Assembly: GCA_014359685.1 (NCBI GenBank)
Contig: JACIYY010000228.1
Coordinates: 1 to 8,881 of the forward strand
DNA from: Porphyrobacter sp.
Lineage (GTDB): Bacteria; Pseudomonadota; Alphaproteobacteria; Sphingomonadales; Sphingomonadaceae
Length of the DNA stretch: 8,881 nucleotides
Direction: 5' to 3'
In this document: one piece after another, positions 1 to 5,030 of the stretch
Position numbering within the stretch: the stretch's first letter is position 1
Layout: every line of letters begins with the position of its first letter
Program-made: the position numbers and the translations under genes
The notes under the pieces: generated by a model
Told to the model about the DNA's origin: nothing
Database searches by the model: none
The model's input: only the letters and a program-made list of their open reading frames with translations

Positions 1-1269
1 GATCGTATAGGGGAAGTCCTCATGGCTGGGCAGCACCGGGTGCAGCGCACGCCAAGCCAGCTTGCCGTGACCGACCTCGCGGCGCCCGGGGGCGCCGAAG
101 CGGCCCACTTCGCCGACCGAATAGGGCGGGAAGTTGTAGTGCAGCATGAAGCGCTGATAGCTCAGCCCCTCCAGCCCGTCGATCATCTGCTCGGCTTCCT
201 TGGTGCCGAGCGTGGTCGTGCAGATCGCCTGCGTCTCGCCGCGGGTGAACAGCGCGGAGCCATGGGTGCGCGGCAGGAAGCCGACCATCGCCTCGATCGG
301 GCGGACCTGGTCGAGCTTGCGGCCGTCGATCCGCGCGCCGTCCTTGAGGATCGCGGTCCGCACGATGTCGGCCTCGACCTTCTTGGTCAGCTTGTTGGCG
401 GTCATGCTGGTCTGCCCGTCGGCATCGGCGTAATGCGCCTTCACCTTGGCGCGCGCCTCGTTCAGCGCATTGGATCGGGCGGACTTGTCCGTCAGCCTGT
501 AGGCGGCGGCGATATCGGCGCCGACCAGCGCCTTGATCTCGTCCTTCATCGCCGCATTGTCGCCGACCGCGAGGTCCCAGGGTTCCTTGGCGGCCTGTTC
601 GGCGAGCGAGATGATCGCGTCCACGACCTTGCGGCTCTCTTCATGCGCGAACATCACCGCGCCCAGCATCTCGTCCTCGGTCAGCTCCTTGGCTTCGGAC
701 TCGACCATCATCACCGCGCCATGGGTAGCGGCGACGACGAGGTCGAGGCGGCCCTGGCGGACCTGTTCCATCGACGGGTTGAGCTGGTATTCGCCATCGG
801 CAAAGCCGACCCGGCAGCCGGCGATCGGGCCCATGAAGGGCACGCCCGAGAGGGTCAGCGCGGCGCTGGCAGCGATCAGGGCGACGATGTCCGCCTCGGT
901 CTCGCCGTCATAGGACAGCACCTGGGCGATGACGTTGATCTCGTTGTAGAAGCCTTCGGGGAACAGCGGGCGGATCGGGCGGTCGATCAGGCGGCTGGTC
1001 AGCGTCTCCTTCTCGGTCGCGCCGCGCTCGCGCTTGAAGAAGCCGCCCGGGATGCGACCGGCGGCGGAGAACTTCTCCTGATAATGGACGGTCAGCGGGA
1101 AGAAGTCCTGCCCTTCCTTGACCGAGCGGGCGGCGGTGACGGCGCACAGCACGACGGTTTCGCCGTAGGTCGCCAGCACGGCGCCATCGGCCTGGCGGGC
1201 GATACGGCCGGTTTCCAGAGTGAGGGTCTTTCCGCCCCACTCCAGCGATACTTTCTTGATGTCGAACAT
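1..1269 (-). CDS. pnp: Polyribonucleotide nucleotidyltransferase (PNPase), N-terminal 423 residues, cut by window edge
   Basis: PNPase degrades RNA 3' to 5' using phosphate, releasing nucleoside diphosphates, and is a core enzyme of mRNA decay. This strand translates from ATG at 1269 as [20 protein letters not shown] and stays open to base 1, so the gene continues beyond the left edge. The first RNase PH domain is seen with FFKRERG near residues 77-83 and [12 protein letters not shown] near 93-104. A helical linker follows, and the second RNase PH domain begins near residue 315, with [14 protein letters not shown] near 334 and [10 protein letters not shown] near 378. The family is usually about 700-770 residues. 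The catalytic Ser/Asp region of the second PH domain and the KH and S1 domains therefore lie outside the window. An AAGGA ribosome site sits six bases before the start. Its position downstream of rpsO is the conserved arrangement. Confidence 0.98.
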   Translation of the reverse strand, partial: MFDIKKVSLEWGGKTLTLETGRIARQADGAVLATYGETVVLCAVTAARSVKEGQDFFPLTVHYQEKFSAAGRIPGGFFKRERGATEKETLTSRLIDRPIRPLFPEGFYNEINVIAQVLSYDGETEADIVALIAASAALTLSGVPFMGPIAGCRVGFADGEYQLNPSMEQVRQGRLDLVVAATHGAVMMVESEAKELTEDEMLGAVMFAHEESRKVVDAIISLAEQAAKEPWDLAVGDNAAMKDEIKALVGADIAAAYRLTDKSARSNALNEARAKVKAHYADADGQTSMTANKLTKKVEADIVRTAILKDGARIDGRKLDQVRPIEAMVGFLPRTHGSALFTRGETQAICTTTLGTKEAEQMIDGLEGLSYQRFMLHYNFPPYSVGEVGRFGAPGRREVGHGKLAWRALHPVLPSHEDFPYTI

Positions 1270-1275
1270 GGGTTT

Positions 1276-1280
1276 TCCTT
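1276..1280 (-). promoter_or_regulatory. Ribosome binding site of pnp
   Basis: AAGGA on the minus strand lies six bases upstream of the ATG at 1269. It supports that start over any other and shows that pnp can be translated independently of rpsO, whose stop is 185 bases upstream. Confidence 0.75.
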
Positions 1281-1368
1281 ACGATCCCGCGCGGCCCTAT
1301 TGCGGCGCGGGGCCTACTGCCGGGGATACCGTCCCGGTCCGGTGCGGGGCCTGATATGCCGCCCCATG

Positions 1369-1397
1369 GCCCCGTCCGCCGGATGCGGAAACGGGGC
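1369..1397 (-). other. Stem-loop in the pnp leader
   Basis: On the minus strand GCCCCGT (1397-1391) pairs perfectly with ACGGGGC (1375-1369). Inside it CCGC (1379-1376 as its partner GCGG) pairs with CCGC at 1388-1385, separated from the outer stem by a two-base TT bulge at 1390-1389 and closed by a five-base loop. The total is 11 base pairs, almost all G-C. It is not followed by a T run, so it does not look like a simple intrinsic terminator. In Escherichia coli the pnp leader folds into a stem cut by RNase III and used for autoregulation. A comparable role here is an inference from position only. Confidence 0.5.
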
Positions 1398-1416
1398 GCT
1401 TGTTGATGAAACACAT

Positions 1417-1444
1417 GCGGCCCGCCACCTGTGTGACGGGCCGC
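1417..1444 (-). terminator. Strong hairpin just after rpsO (possible attenuator or processing site)
   Basis: On the minus strand GCGGCCCG (1444-1437) pairs perfectly with CGGGCCGC (1424-1417). The stem extends inward by a T-G wobble plus CAC/GTG to leave an ACAG tetraloop, giving 12 pairs. It begins 10 bases after the rpsO stop codon. An outer GAAAC (1454-1450) and GTTTC (1412-1408) could pair around it with an internal loop. The downstream tract is only weakly T-rich (ATGTGTTTC), so efficient intrinsic termination is doubtful. Partial termination, 3'-end protection of rpsO mRNA or an endonuclease target are all plausible. The corresponding spot in E. coli carries the rpsO terminator t1. Confidence 0.55.
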
Positions 1445-1454
1445 CCGGGGTTTC

Positions 1455-1724
1455 CTATTTCCGCAGACCCAGCTTCTGGATCAGCGCGTTGTAGCGCCCG
1501 ACATCCTTCTTCTTCAGATAATCGAGCAGGCTGCGGCGCTTGTTGACCATCATCAGCAGGCCGCGGCGCGAATGGTTGTCCTTGTGGTGGCCCTTGAAAT
1601 GTTCGGTCAGATTGCGGATCCGTTCGGTCAGGATCGCGACCTGCACTTCGGGAGAGCCCGTATCGCCCGACTGGCGGGCGTTGTCGGAAATGAGTTCCTG
1701 CTTCTTCTCGGCGGTGACCGACAT
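1455..1724 (-). CDS. rpsO: 30S ribosomal protein S15
   Basis: S15 is a primary binder of the central domain of 16S rRNA, where it helps nucleate assembly of the 30S platform and contributes to an intersubunit bridge. The 89-residue product is the normal family length. It carries [16 protein letters not shown] near residues 21-36 and the basic segment [19 protein letters not shown], followed by LLDYLKKKD, all hallmarks of the four-helix S15 fold. It starts at ATG 1724, four bases after the truB stop, with a GGAG seven bases upstream inside the last truB codons. A competing ATG at 1728 opens a different frame and is not used. Placement between truB and pnp is the widely conserved order. S15 often represses its own mRNA, but no such element could be identified by eye. 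Confidence 0.98.
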   Translation of the reverse strand: MSVTAEKKQELISDNARQSGDTGSPEVQVAILTERIRNLTEHFKGHHKDNHSRRGLLMMVNKRRSLLDYLKKKDVGRYNALIQKLGLRK

Positions 1725-1728
1725 TCAT

Positions 1729-2685
1729 CTACTCCGCGGCATCGGTGAGGTTGAAGCCCCGGACGACCGTAGCCGTTCCACCCCGAAGCTCCATCAGCGC
1801 CACCGGGACAGTGCCGGCCTTGGCGAGGTGGAGCCCGTCGGGCCGGGGCATTCCGGAAAGAACCCGGCCCTGGCGGACCGCCTGCGCGCTCTCCGGATCG
1901 AGGATCAGGGCCGGGATACCGTCCAGCCCCGCCTCCAGCGGCAGAAGGTGGTCTTCAAGGCGCGCGCCGTTGCCGATTTCGTTCAGCGTGTCCAGCGAAA
2001 TCGCCTGCGCCTCAGCAAACGGACCGGCGCGCGTGCGACGAAGATAGGAGACATGGCCGCGCGTTCCAAGGGCCTGCGCGATGTCGCGGGCGAGCGAGCG
2101 GATATAGGTGCCCTTGCTGACCTCGGCCAGCAGCGTAACCTCGTCCAGCGTCTGCGCATCGGACCCGTTGGCGGCGGAGACAACCCGGAGCGCGTGGATG
2201 GTGACCGCGCGCGGCGGCAGCACCACGTCCTCGCCGGCGCGGGCCCGGGCATAGGCGCGCTTGCCGGCAACCTTGAGGGCCGAGAAGGCTGGCGGGCGCT
2301 GCTCGATCGCGCCGGTGAAGGCGGGCAGGATCGCGGCCAGTTCCGCCAGAGACGGGCGCCGCTCGCTGGTGGCGACCGCCCGGCTTTCGGCGTCGAGCGT
2401 GTCGGTCTCGGTCCCGAAGGCGATGGTGAAGGCATAGGCCTTGCTGGCGTCGAGCAACCGCCCGGCAAGCTTGGTCGCCTCCCCCAGCGCGATCGGCAGC
2501 ACGCCCGAGGCGAGCGGATCGAGCGTGCCGCCATGGCCGACCTTGACCTTGCCGTGCCCGCTTTGCCGCAGCACCCGCTTGACCGCCCCCACCGCCTGGG
2601 TGGAGCCGAGCCCGCGCGGCTTGTCGAGGATCAGCCAGCCATGCGGCACAGCGCGCAGGCCGGCCGCGCCGCCATCGGCGCTCAC
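1729..2685 (-). CDS. truB: tRNA pseudouridine(55) synthase TruB
   Basis: TruB converts uridine 55 in the T-loop of tRNAs to pseudouridine. With a GTG start at 2685 the product has 318 residues, typical for the family. It shows GWLILDKPRGLGST (residues 16-29), then GHGGTLDPLASGVLP (50-64) with the presumed catalytic Asp56. KAYAFTIAFGTETDTLD (82-98), QRPPAFSALKVAGKRAYARAR (129-149) and KGTYIRSLARD (191-201) follow, all standard TruB motifs, and a C-terminal PUA-like region (roughly 250-318) ends the protein. The GTG overlaps the stop of the protease gene as GTGA, which argues for translational coupling and for this start. The open frame reaches 2787, but the extra residues are low-complexity and lie inside the protease gene. 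GTG at residue 13 is a second possible start. Confidence 0.96.
   Translation of the reverse strand: MSADGGAAGLRAVPHGWLILDKPRGLGSTQAVGAVKRVLRQSGHGKVKVGHGGTLDPLASGVLPIALGEATKLAGRLLDASKAYAFTIAFGTETDTLDAESRAVATSERRPSLAELAAILPAFTGAIEQRPPAFSALKVAGKRAYARARAGEDVVLPPRAVTIHALRVVSAANGSDAQTLDEVTLLAEVSKGTYIRSLARDIAQALGTRGHVSYLRRTRAGPFAEAQAISLDTLNEIGNGARLEDHLLPLEAGLDGIPALILDPESAQAVRQGRVLSGMPRPDGLHLAKAGTVPVALMELRGGTATVVRGFNLTDAAE
1732..1735 (-). promoter_or_regulatory. Ribosome binding site of rpsO inside the end of truB
   Basis: GGAG on the minus strand overlaps the last codons of truB and lies seven bases before ATG 1724. It selects the S15 start over the out-of-frame ATG at 1728 and suggests that rpsO translation begins as truB translation ends. 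Confidence 0.65.
2682..2685 (-). other. GTGA stop/start overlap between site-2 protease and truB
   Basis: The TGA stop of the protease gene (2684-2682) and the GTG start of truB (2685-2683) share bases as GTGA. This is a common layout for termination-reinitiation coupling. It fixes the truB start and implies that the two genes are on one mRNA. Confidence 0.75.
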
Positions 2686-3368
2686 CCGCCCGCGACCCAG
2701 GCGGCGAGCGCCATGTAGCGCCGTTCGGCCCACAGAACCGGCGGCAGCACCACCTTCTCGACGATGCCGAGGCCGGGGAACAGCCACGGGATCACCAGCA
2801 GCACCAGGAACAGCAGCGGGAAGCCGAGCGGGCGCAGCCGGTCATAGGCACGCGCAGCGCGGCGCGGCAGCAGCCCTTCGACGATATGCGAGCCATCGAA
2901 AGGCGGGATCGGCAGCAGGTTGAACAGGCCCAAGAAGATGTTGATGAGGATGAACATCTGCAGCGACACCATGGCAAAGCCGAATAGGCCGTCGGCCGGC
3001 AGCGCGGCCCCGCGCGCCACCAGCCCGAGCGCGACCGCGCCGATCGCGGCGAGCACGAAATTGGTGCCCGGCCCGGCCGCCGCGACCGCCATCATCCCCA
3101 GCCGCGGATTGTGAAGCCGCCGCTTGCTGACCGGCACCGGCCTGGCCCAGCCGAACACCGGGGCGCCGGCGAGCGCCAGCAGGCCGGGCAGGATCACCGT
3201 GCCGAAGGGATCGACATGGCGGATCGGGTTGAGCGTGAGGCGCCGCTGCTCCTTCGCGGTGGGATCGCCCAGCGCCAGCGCGGCCCAGCCATGGGCGACT
3301 TCATGAAAGACGATGGCGACGACCAGCGCGGGGAGTACCGCCAGCGTCAGGAGGAGGGTTTCGGTCAT
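2682..3368 (-). CDS. Site-2 protease family (M50) membrane metalloprotease
   Basis: The 228-residue product is an integral inner-membrane protein of the M50 family, which cuts substrates within the lipid bilayer using zinc. The HEVAH zinc motif is at residues 22-26 in the first hydrophobic segment. LNPIRHVDPFGT (46-57) is the conserved loop of the short bacterial S2P group, GPGTN lies at 99-103, and NLLPIPPFDGS (150-160) supplies the third zinc ligand, Asp158. Further hydrophobic stretches lie near 57-70, 91-118, 130-152 and 181-206. No PDZ domain is visible, unlike RseP, so this belongs to the compact group with unknown substrates. It starts at ATG 3368 without a clear ribosome site. Its stop overlaps the truB start, so it travels with the translation operon although its role there is unclear. 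All catalytic residues appear present. Confidence 0.93.
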   Translation of the reverse strand: MTETLLLTLAVLPALVVAIVFHEVAHGWAALALGDPTAKEQRRLTLNPIRHVDPFGTVILPGLLALAGAPVFGWARPVPVSKRRLHNPRLGMMAVAAAGPGTNFVLAAIGAVALGLVARGAALPADGLFGFAMVSLQMFILINIFLGLFNLLPIPPFDGSHIVEGLLPRRAARAYDRLRPLGFPLLFLVLLVIPWLFPGLGIVEKVVLPPVLWAERRYMALAAWVAGG

Positions 3369-3452
3369 GTCCGGCCCAGATAGGCGCGCGCGGCGGCGCT
3401 GTCATCGGCGCGCGGCGGAGAGCGGGAGCGGCGGTGCGGCCGGGCGCGGCGC

Positions 3453-3860
3453 TCAGTCGAGGGTTACGGGACTCGCCGAATCCTTCTGCGGCGGCACGGC
3501 GGAGCGGCGGATGCTCTCGATCGAACAGGTCCGGCCGAGGCCGGCGGCGATCCGCACGCTGGTGAAGCGGTCGATGGCGCCGGTCCCCGGCCCCGGCTCG
3601 AAGGCGATCCCCTCCACCGGCGCGCTACCGCGCAGGCAGCCCTCGTTGAGCTGGACCCGATACCAGCGATCGACACGGTCGCGCACGAACAGCACATCGC
3701 CCTTGCCGGGGAGGAATTCCTCGACCCAGCCGGAGCGGATCGTCGTTTCCTCACCGGCGATGCCGGGCAGCGGCGTGGTCTGCGCGGAGGCCGGGCCGGC
3801 GAGCGAGAGGGGGGCGGCGGCGAGAATGGCTGCGGCGGCGAGAAACGGGAGCGTTTTCAT
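3453..3860 (-). CDS. Small exported protein, DUF6491-like
   Basis: The 135-residue product begins with a clear Sec signal peptide: MKTLP, a hydrophobic Ala/Leu core, then a GPASA site with likely cleavage after Ala26. The mature part (about 109 residues) contains VLFVRDRVDRWYRVQL, then GCLRG with Cys75, then IDRFTSVRIAAGLGRTCSIESI with Cys112. This pattern resembles DUF6491 proteins common in sphingomonads, and the two cysteines could form a periplasmic disulfide. No enzymatic motif is seen and no function is assigned. ATG 3860 is chosen because it opens the signal peptide and is preceded by a close AGGA. The frame stays open to 4043, but that part lies over rbfA. It sits 46 bases after rbfA and 84 bases before the protease gene. 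The family assignment is from memory of the motif. Confidence 0.8.
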   Translation of the reverse strand: MKTLPFLAAAAILAAAPLSLAGPASAQTTPLPGIAGEETTIRSGWVEEFLPGKGDVLFVRDRVDRWYRVQLNEGCLRGSAPVEGIAFEPGPGTGAIDRFTSVRIAAGLGRTCSIESIRRSAVPPQKDSASPVTLD

Positions 3861-3906
3861 GGTCCTGCGGGGAATGACGCGAGACCCGTGAATTGCCCCT
3901 GAACCG

Positions 3907-4359
3907 TCAGTCAGCGGGTGGCGCGCGGCCCGTGTCGGCGCCCGTTTCGCCGCCGCCATCGCCGCCCTCGTCGCCGAGGTCGCGGGTGACGCGGGGATCG
4001 GCGAGCAGCCGTTCGATCCGCTCCGCCTCGTCGAAGCTGTCATCGCCGCGGAACTTGAGCCGGGGCGCGAATTTGAGGCCGAGGCGGCTCGCCACCTCGC
4101 GCTGGAGGAAGGCGGTGTTGCGGCGCAAGGCGAGCAGTACCGCCTCCTCTTCGCTGCCCAGCAGCGGCTTCACATAGACGCGCGCTTGCCTGAGGTCCGG
4201 GGACATCCGGACCTCGGTGACAGAGACGGTGCGCGCGGTCAGCGTCTCGTCATGGACGACCTGCCGGGTCAGCAGCTCCGACAGCATATGGCGGACCCGT
4301 TCGCCCACCTTGAGCAGGCGGACCGAGCTGTCTTCAGGGGAACGGGGCTGGCGGGGCAT
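3907..4359 (-). CDS. rbfA: 30S ribosome-binding factor RbfA
   Basis: RbfA binds the immature 30S subunit near the 5' end of 16S rRNA and assists late maturation, especially in the cold. The 150-residue product shows the family sequence [20 protein letters not shown] (residues 11-30), [20 protein letters not shown] (47-66), [20 protein letters not shown] (84-103) and [14 protein letters not shown] (105-118), forming the single KH-like domain. The last 20 or so residues are an acidic Gly/Asp-rich tail not needed for the fold. The ATG at 4359 overlaps the TGA of the upstream antitoxin gene as TGATG, and no Shine-Dalgarno-like sequence is visible just upstream. Translation may therefore depend on ribosomes finishing the antitoxin gene. 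In most relatives rbfA directly follows infB; here a toxin-antitoxin pair separates them. Confidence 0.96.
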   Translation of the reverse strand: MPRQPRSPEDSSVRLLKVGERVRHMLSELLTRQVVHDETLTARTVSVTEVRMSPDLRQARVYVKPLLGSEEEAVLLALRRNTAFLQREVASRLGLKFAPRLKFRGDDSFDEAERIERLLADPRVTRDLGDEGGDGGGETGADTGRAPPAD

Positions 4360-4361
4360 CA
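4357..4361 (-). other. TGATG stop/start overlap between antitoxin and rbfA
   Basis: The antitoxin TGA (4361-4359) shares a base with the rbfA ATG (4359-4357). The bases just upstream on the minus strand (CATCATGCCGCTCGAC) hold no purine-rich ribosome site, so reinitiation is the likeliest way rbfA is translated. This links an essential-operon gene to the accessory one before it. Confidence 0.75.
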
Positions 4362-4733
4362 GTCGAGCGGCATGATGTCGTCGAGTTCAAGGTCGAGCGC
4401 GTCCGCCAAGCGGCGCCATTCGCGGGCGCTGGCGCGTCCGTCCTGCGCCTCGATTGCGGCCAGCCGCTCGATCGCCAGCCCGGCTCGCGCGGCGAGGTCC
4501 TGCGGGGTCATGCCGCGATAGGTGCGCCATACCGCCAGCGGGTGCTCGCCCGCGACCAGCCGGTCGACCACGCAATGCGGGAGATATTCCTCGCCGGCGA
4601 GACGCCGCGCCTCGGCCCGTTCCGCCGCCAGGCTGTCGCCCGCATCCTCAGCCAGTTCGGCGAGGCTGCGGTATTCTTCCTCGGGCAGCGAGGCCATCTT
4701 GCGGCCGTCCATTTCGATGATCTGCACTGTCAT
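4359..4733 (-). CDS. Antitoxin with PHD-like N-terminus and Xre-type helix-turn-helix
   Basis: The 124-residue product has two parts. Residues 1-30 ([24 protein letters not shown]...) look like the start of a PHD/YefM-style antitoxin, and a charged helical linker runs to about 60. Residues 65-120 ([20 protein letters not shown], then a second helix pair ending ALDLELDDI) form a Cro/C1-type helix-turn-helix. Such proteins are the usual partners of RelE/ParE toxins encoded just upstream; they neutralise the toxin and repress the operon. The frame is intact, with a GAGGA ribosome site seven bases before ATG 4733. It starts three bases after the toxin stop and ends overlapping rbfA. Since its toxin appears broken, it may persist for regulation or for translational coupling to rbfA; both ideas are inference. 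A simple helix-turn-helix regulator unrelated to a toxin is the alternative. Confidence 0.85.
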   Translation of the reverse strand: MTVQIIEMDGRKMASLPEEEYRSLAELAEDAGDSLAAERAEARRLAGEEYLPHCVVDRLVAGEHPLAVWRTYRGMTPQDLAARAGLAIERLAAIEAQDGRASAREWRRLADALDLELDDIMPLD

Positions 4734-4736
4734 CGC

Positions 4737-4993
4737 TCAATCCTCGTAAGCCGATCCGCGCGGCGCGATGTCATGGATGACGAGCTCGTGCCCGGATCGG
4801 GTGAAGATGATCCGCCAGTCCTGAACCCGCAACCGAAACTGGGGCGTGCCGCGCAATTGCGTGACATTGTTCGCCGCGAATCCGGATCCACTGCCAGCTG
4901 CGCGATCTTGTCGAGCAGCAACGCACGCTTGTTGGAGCGGACGGGGGCACGCTGCGCCGTTCTGGAATAGGTGATCTGCGCCGGACCCGGCAT
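4737..4993 (-). pseudogene. RelE/ParE-family toxin with a one-base frameshift
   Basis: Two minus-strand frames together spell a RelE/ParE-type mRNA interferase-like toxin. From ATG 4993 the first frame reads MPGPAQITYSRTAQRAP..., then LLLDKIAQLAVDPDS. The frame one base over continues AANNVTQLRGTPQFRLRVQD, then WRIIF...VIHDIAPRGSAYED and stops at 4737. The switch is at about 4880-4875, in a GCGGCG-like context where one missing base would restore a single 85-residue protein of normal family length. The RLRV-DWRIIF and PRGSAY motifs are characteristic of the C-terminal half of these toxins. As written, the first frame continues into non-family sequence, so active toxin is not expected. An 87-residue frame starting at GTG 5000 is uninterrupted but lacks the family N-terminus. 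A sequencing error or natural frameshifting remain possible; no slippery heptamer is seen. By hand count the region 4741-4980 is about 63% G+C, a little below its neighbours. Confidence 0.8.
4741..4745 (-). promoter_or_regulatory. Ribosome binding site of the antitoxin inside the toxin 3' end
   Basis: GAGGA on the minus strand overlaps the final toxin codons and lies seven bases before ATG 4733. The antitoxin thus has its own good initiation signal and can be made even though the toxin frame is interrupted upstream. Confidence 0.65.
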
Positions 4994-5030
4994 CGTTCAC
5001 CCGGCGACGCGGCCCGCCCTCGCTGCCGAC

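Noticed and set aside
22..1494. 490-codon open frame on the plus strand opposite pnp and rpsO
   Set aside because: It lies over the PNPase coding sequence and the pnp leader; its composition is typical of an antisense shadow and it has no family motif.
1297..1728. 143-codon frame starting at ATG 1728, four bases before the rpsO start
   Set aside because: It is out of frame with S15, runs through the hairpin spacer and has no family features; rpsO is certain.
1540..2718. 392-codon open frame on the plus strand opposite truB
   Set aside because: It overlaps rpsO and truB, both certain genes, and looks like a codon-bias shadow with no recognisable domain.
2686..2787. Upstream extension of truB to 2787
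   Set aside because: The added 34 residues are Arg/Gly/Ala-rich, lie over the protease C-terminus and are not TruB-like; the GTGA overlap start gives normal family length.
3369..3452. Terminator or small gene in the 84-base gap between the exported protein and the protease
   Set aside because: The stretch is GC-rich with many weak self-complementary bits but no clear stem with a T tract and no open frame with a start and ribosome site.
3861..4043. Upstream extension of the exported protein to 4043
   Set aside because: It would overlap rbfA by over 130 bases, and the ATG at 3860 opens directly onto a textbook signal peptide.
4869..4890. Programmed ribosomal frameshift in the toxin
   Set aside because: The shift direction would be -1, but there is no X-XXY-YYZ slippery heptamer and no obvious downstream pseudoknot, and toxins of this family are not known to me to use one.
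4737..5000. Uninterrupted 87-codon minus-strand frame from GTG 5000 as an intact toxin
   Set aside because: Only its second half is RelE/ParE-like. The family-like N-terminal half lies in the neighbouring frame from ATG 4993, so the frameshifted reading explains the data better.
4994..5030. Operator or own promoter for the toxin-antitoxin pair in the 37-base gap after infB
   Set aside because: No convincing palindrome or -35/-10 pair is seen; only short GC-rich partial repeats typical of the surrounding DNA.
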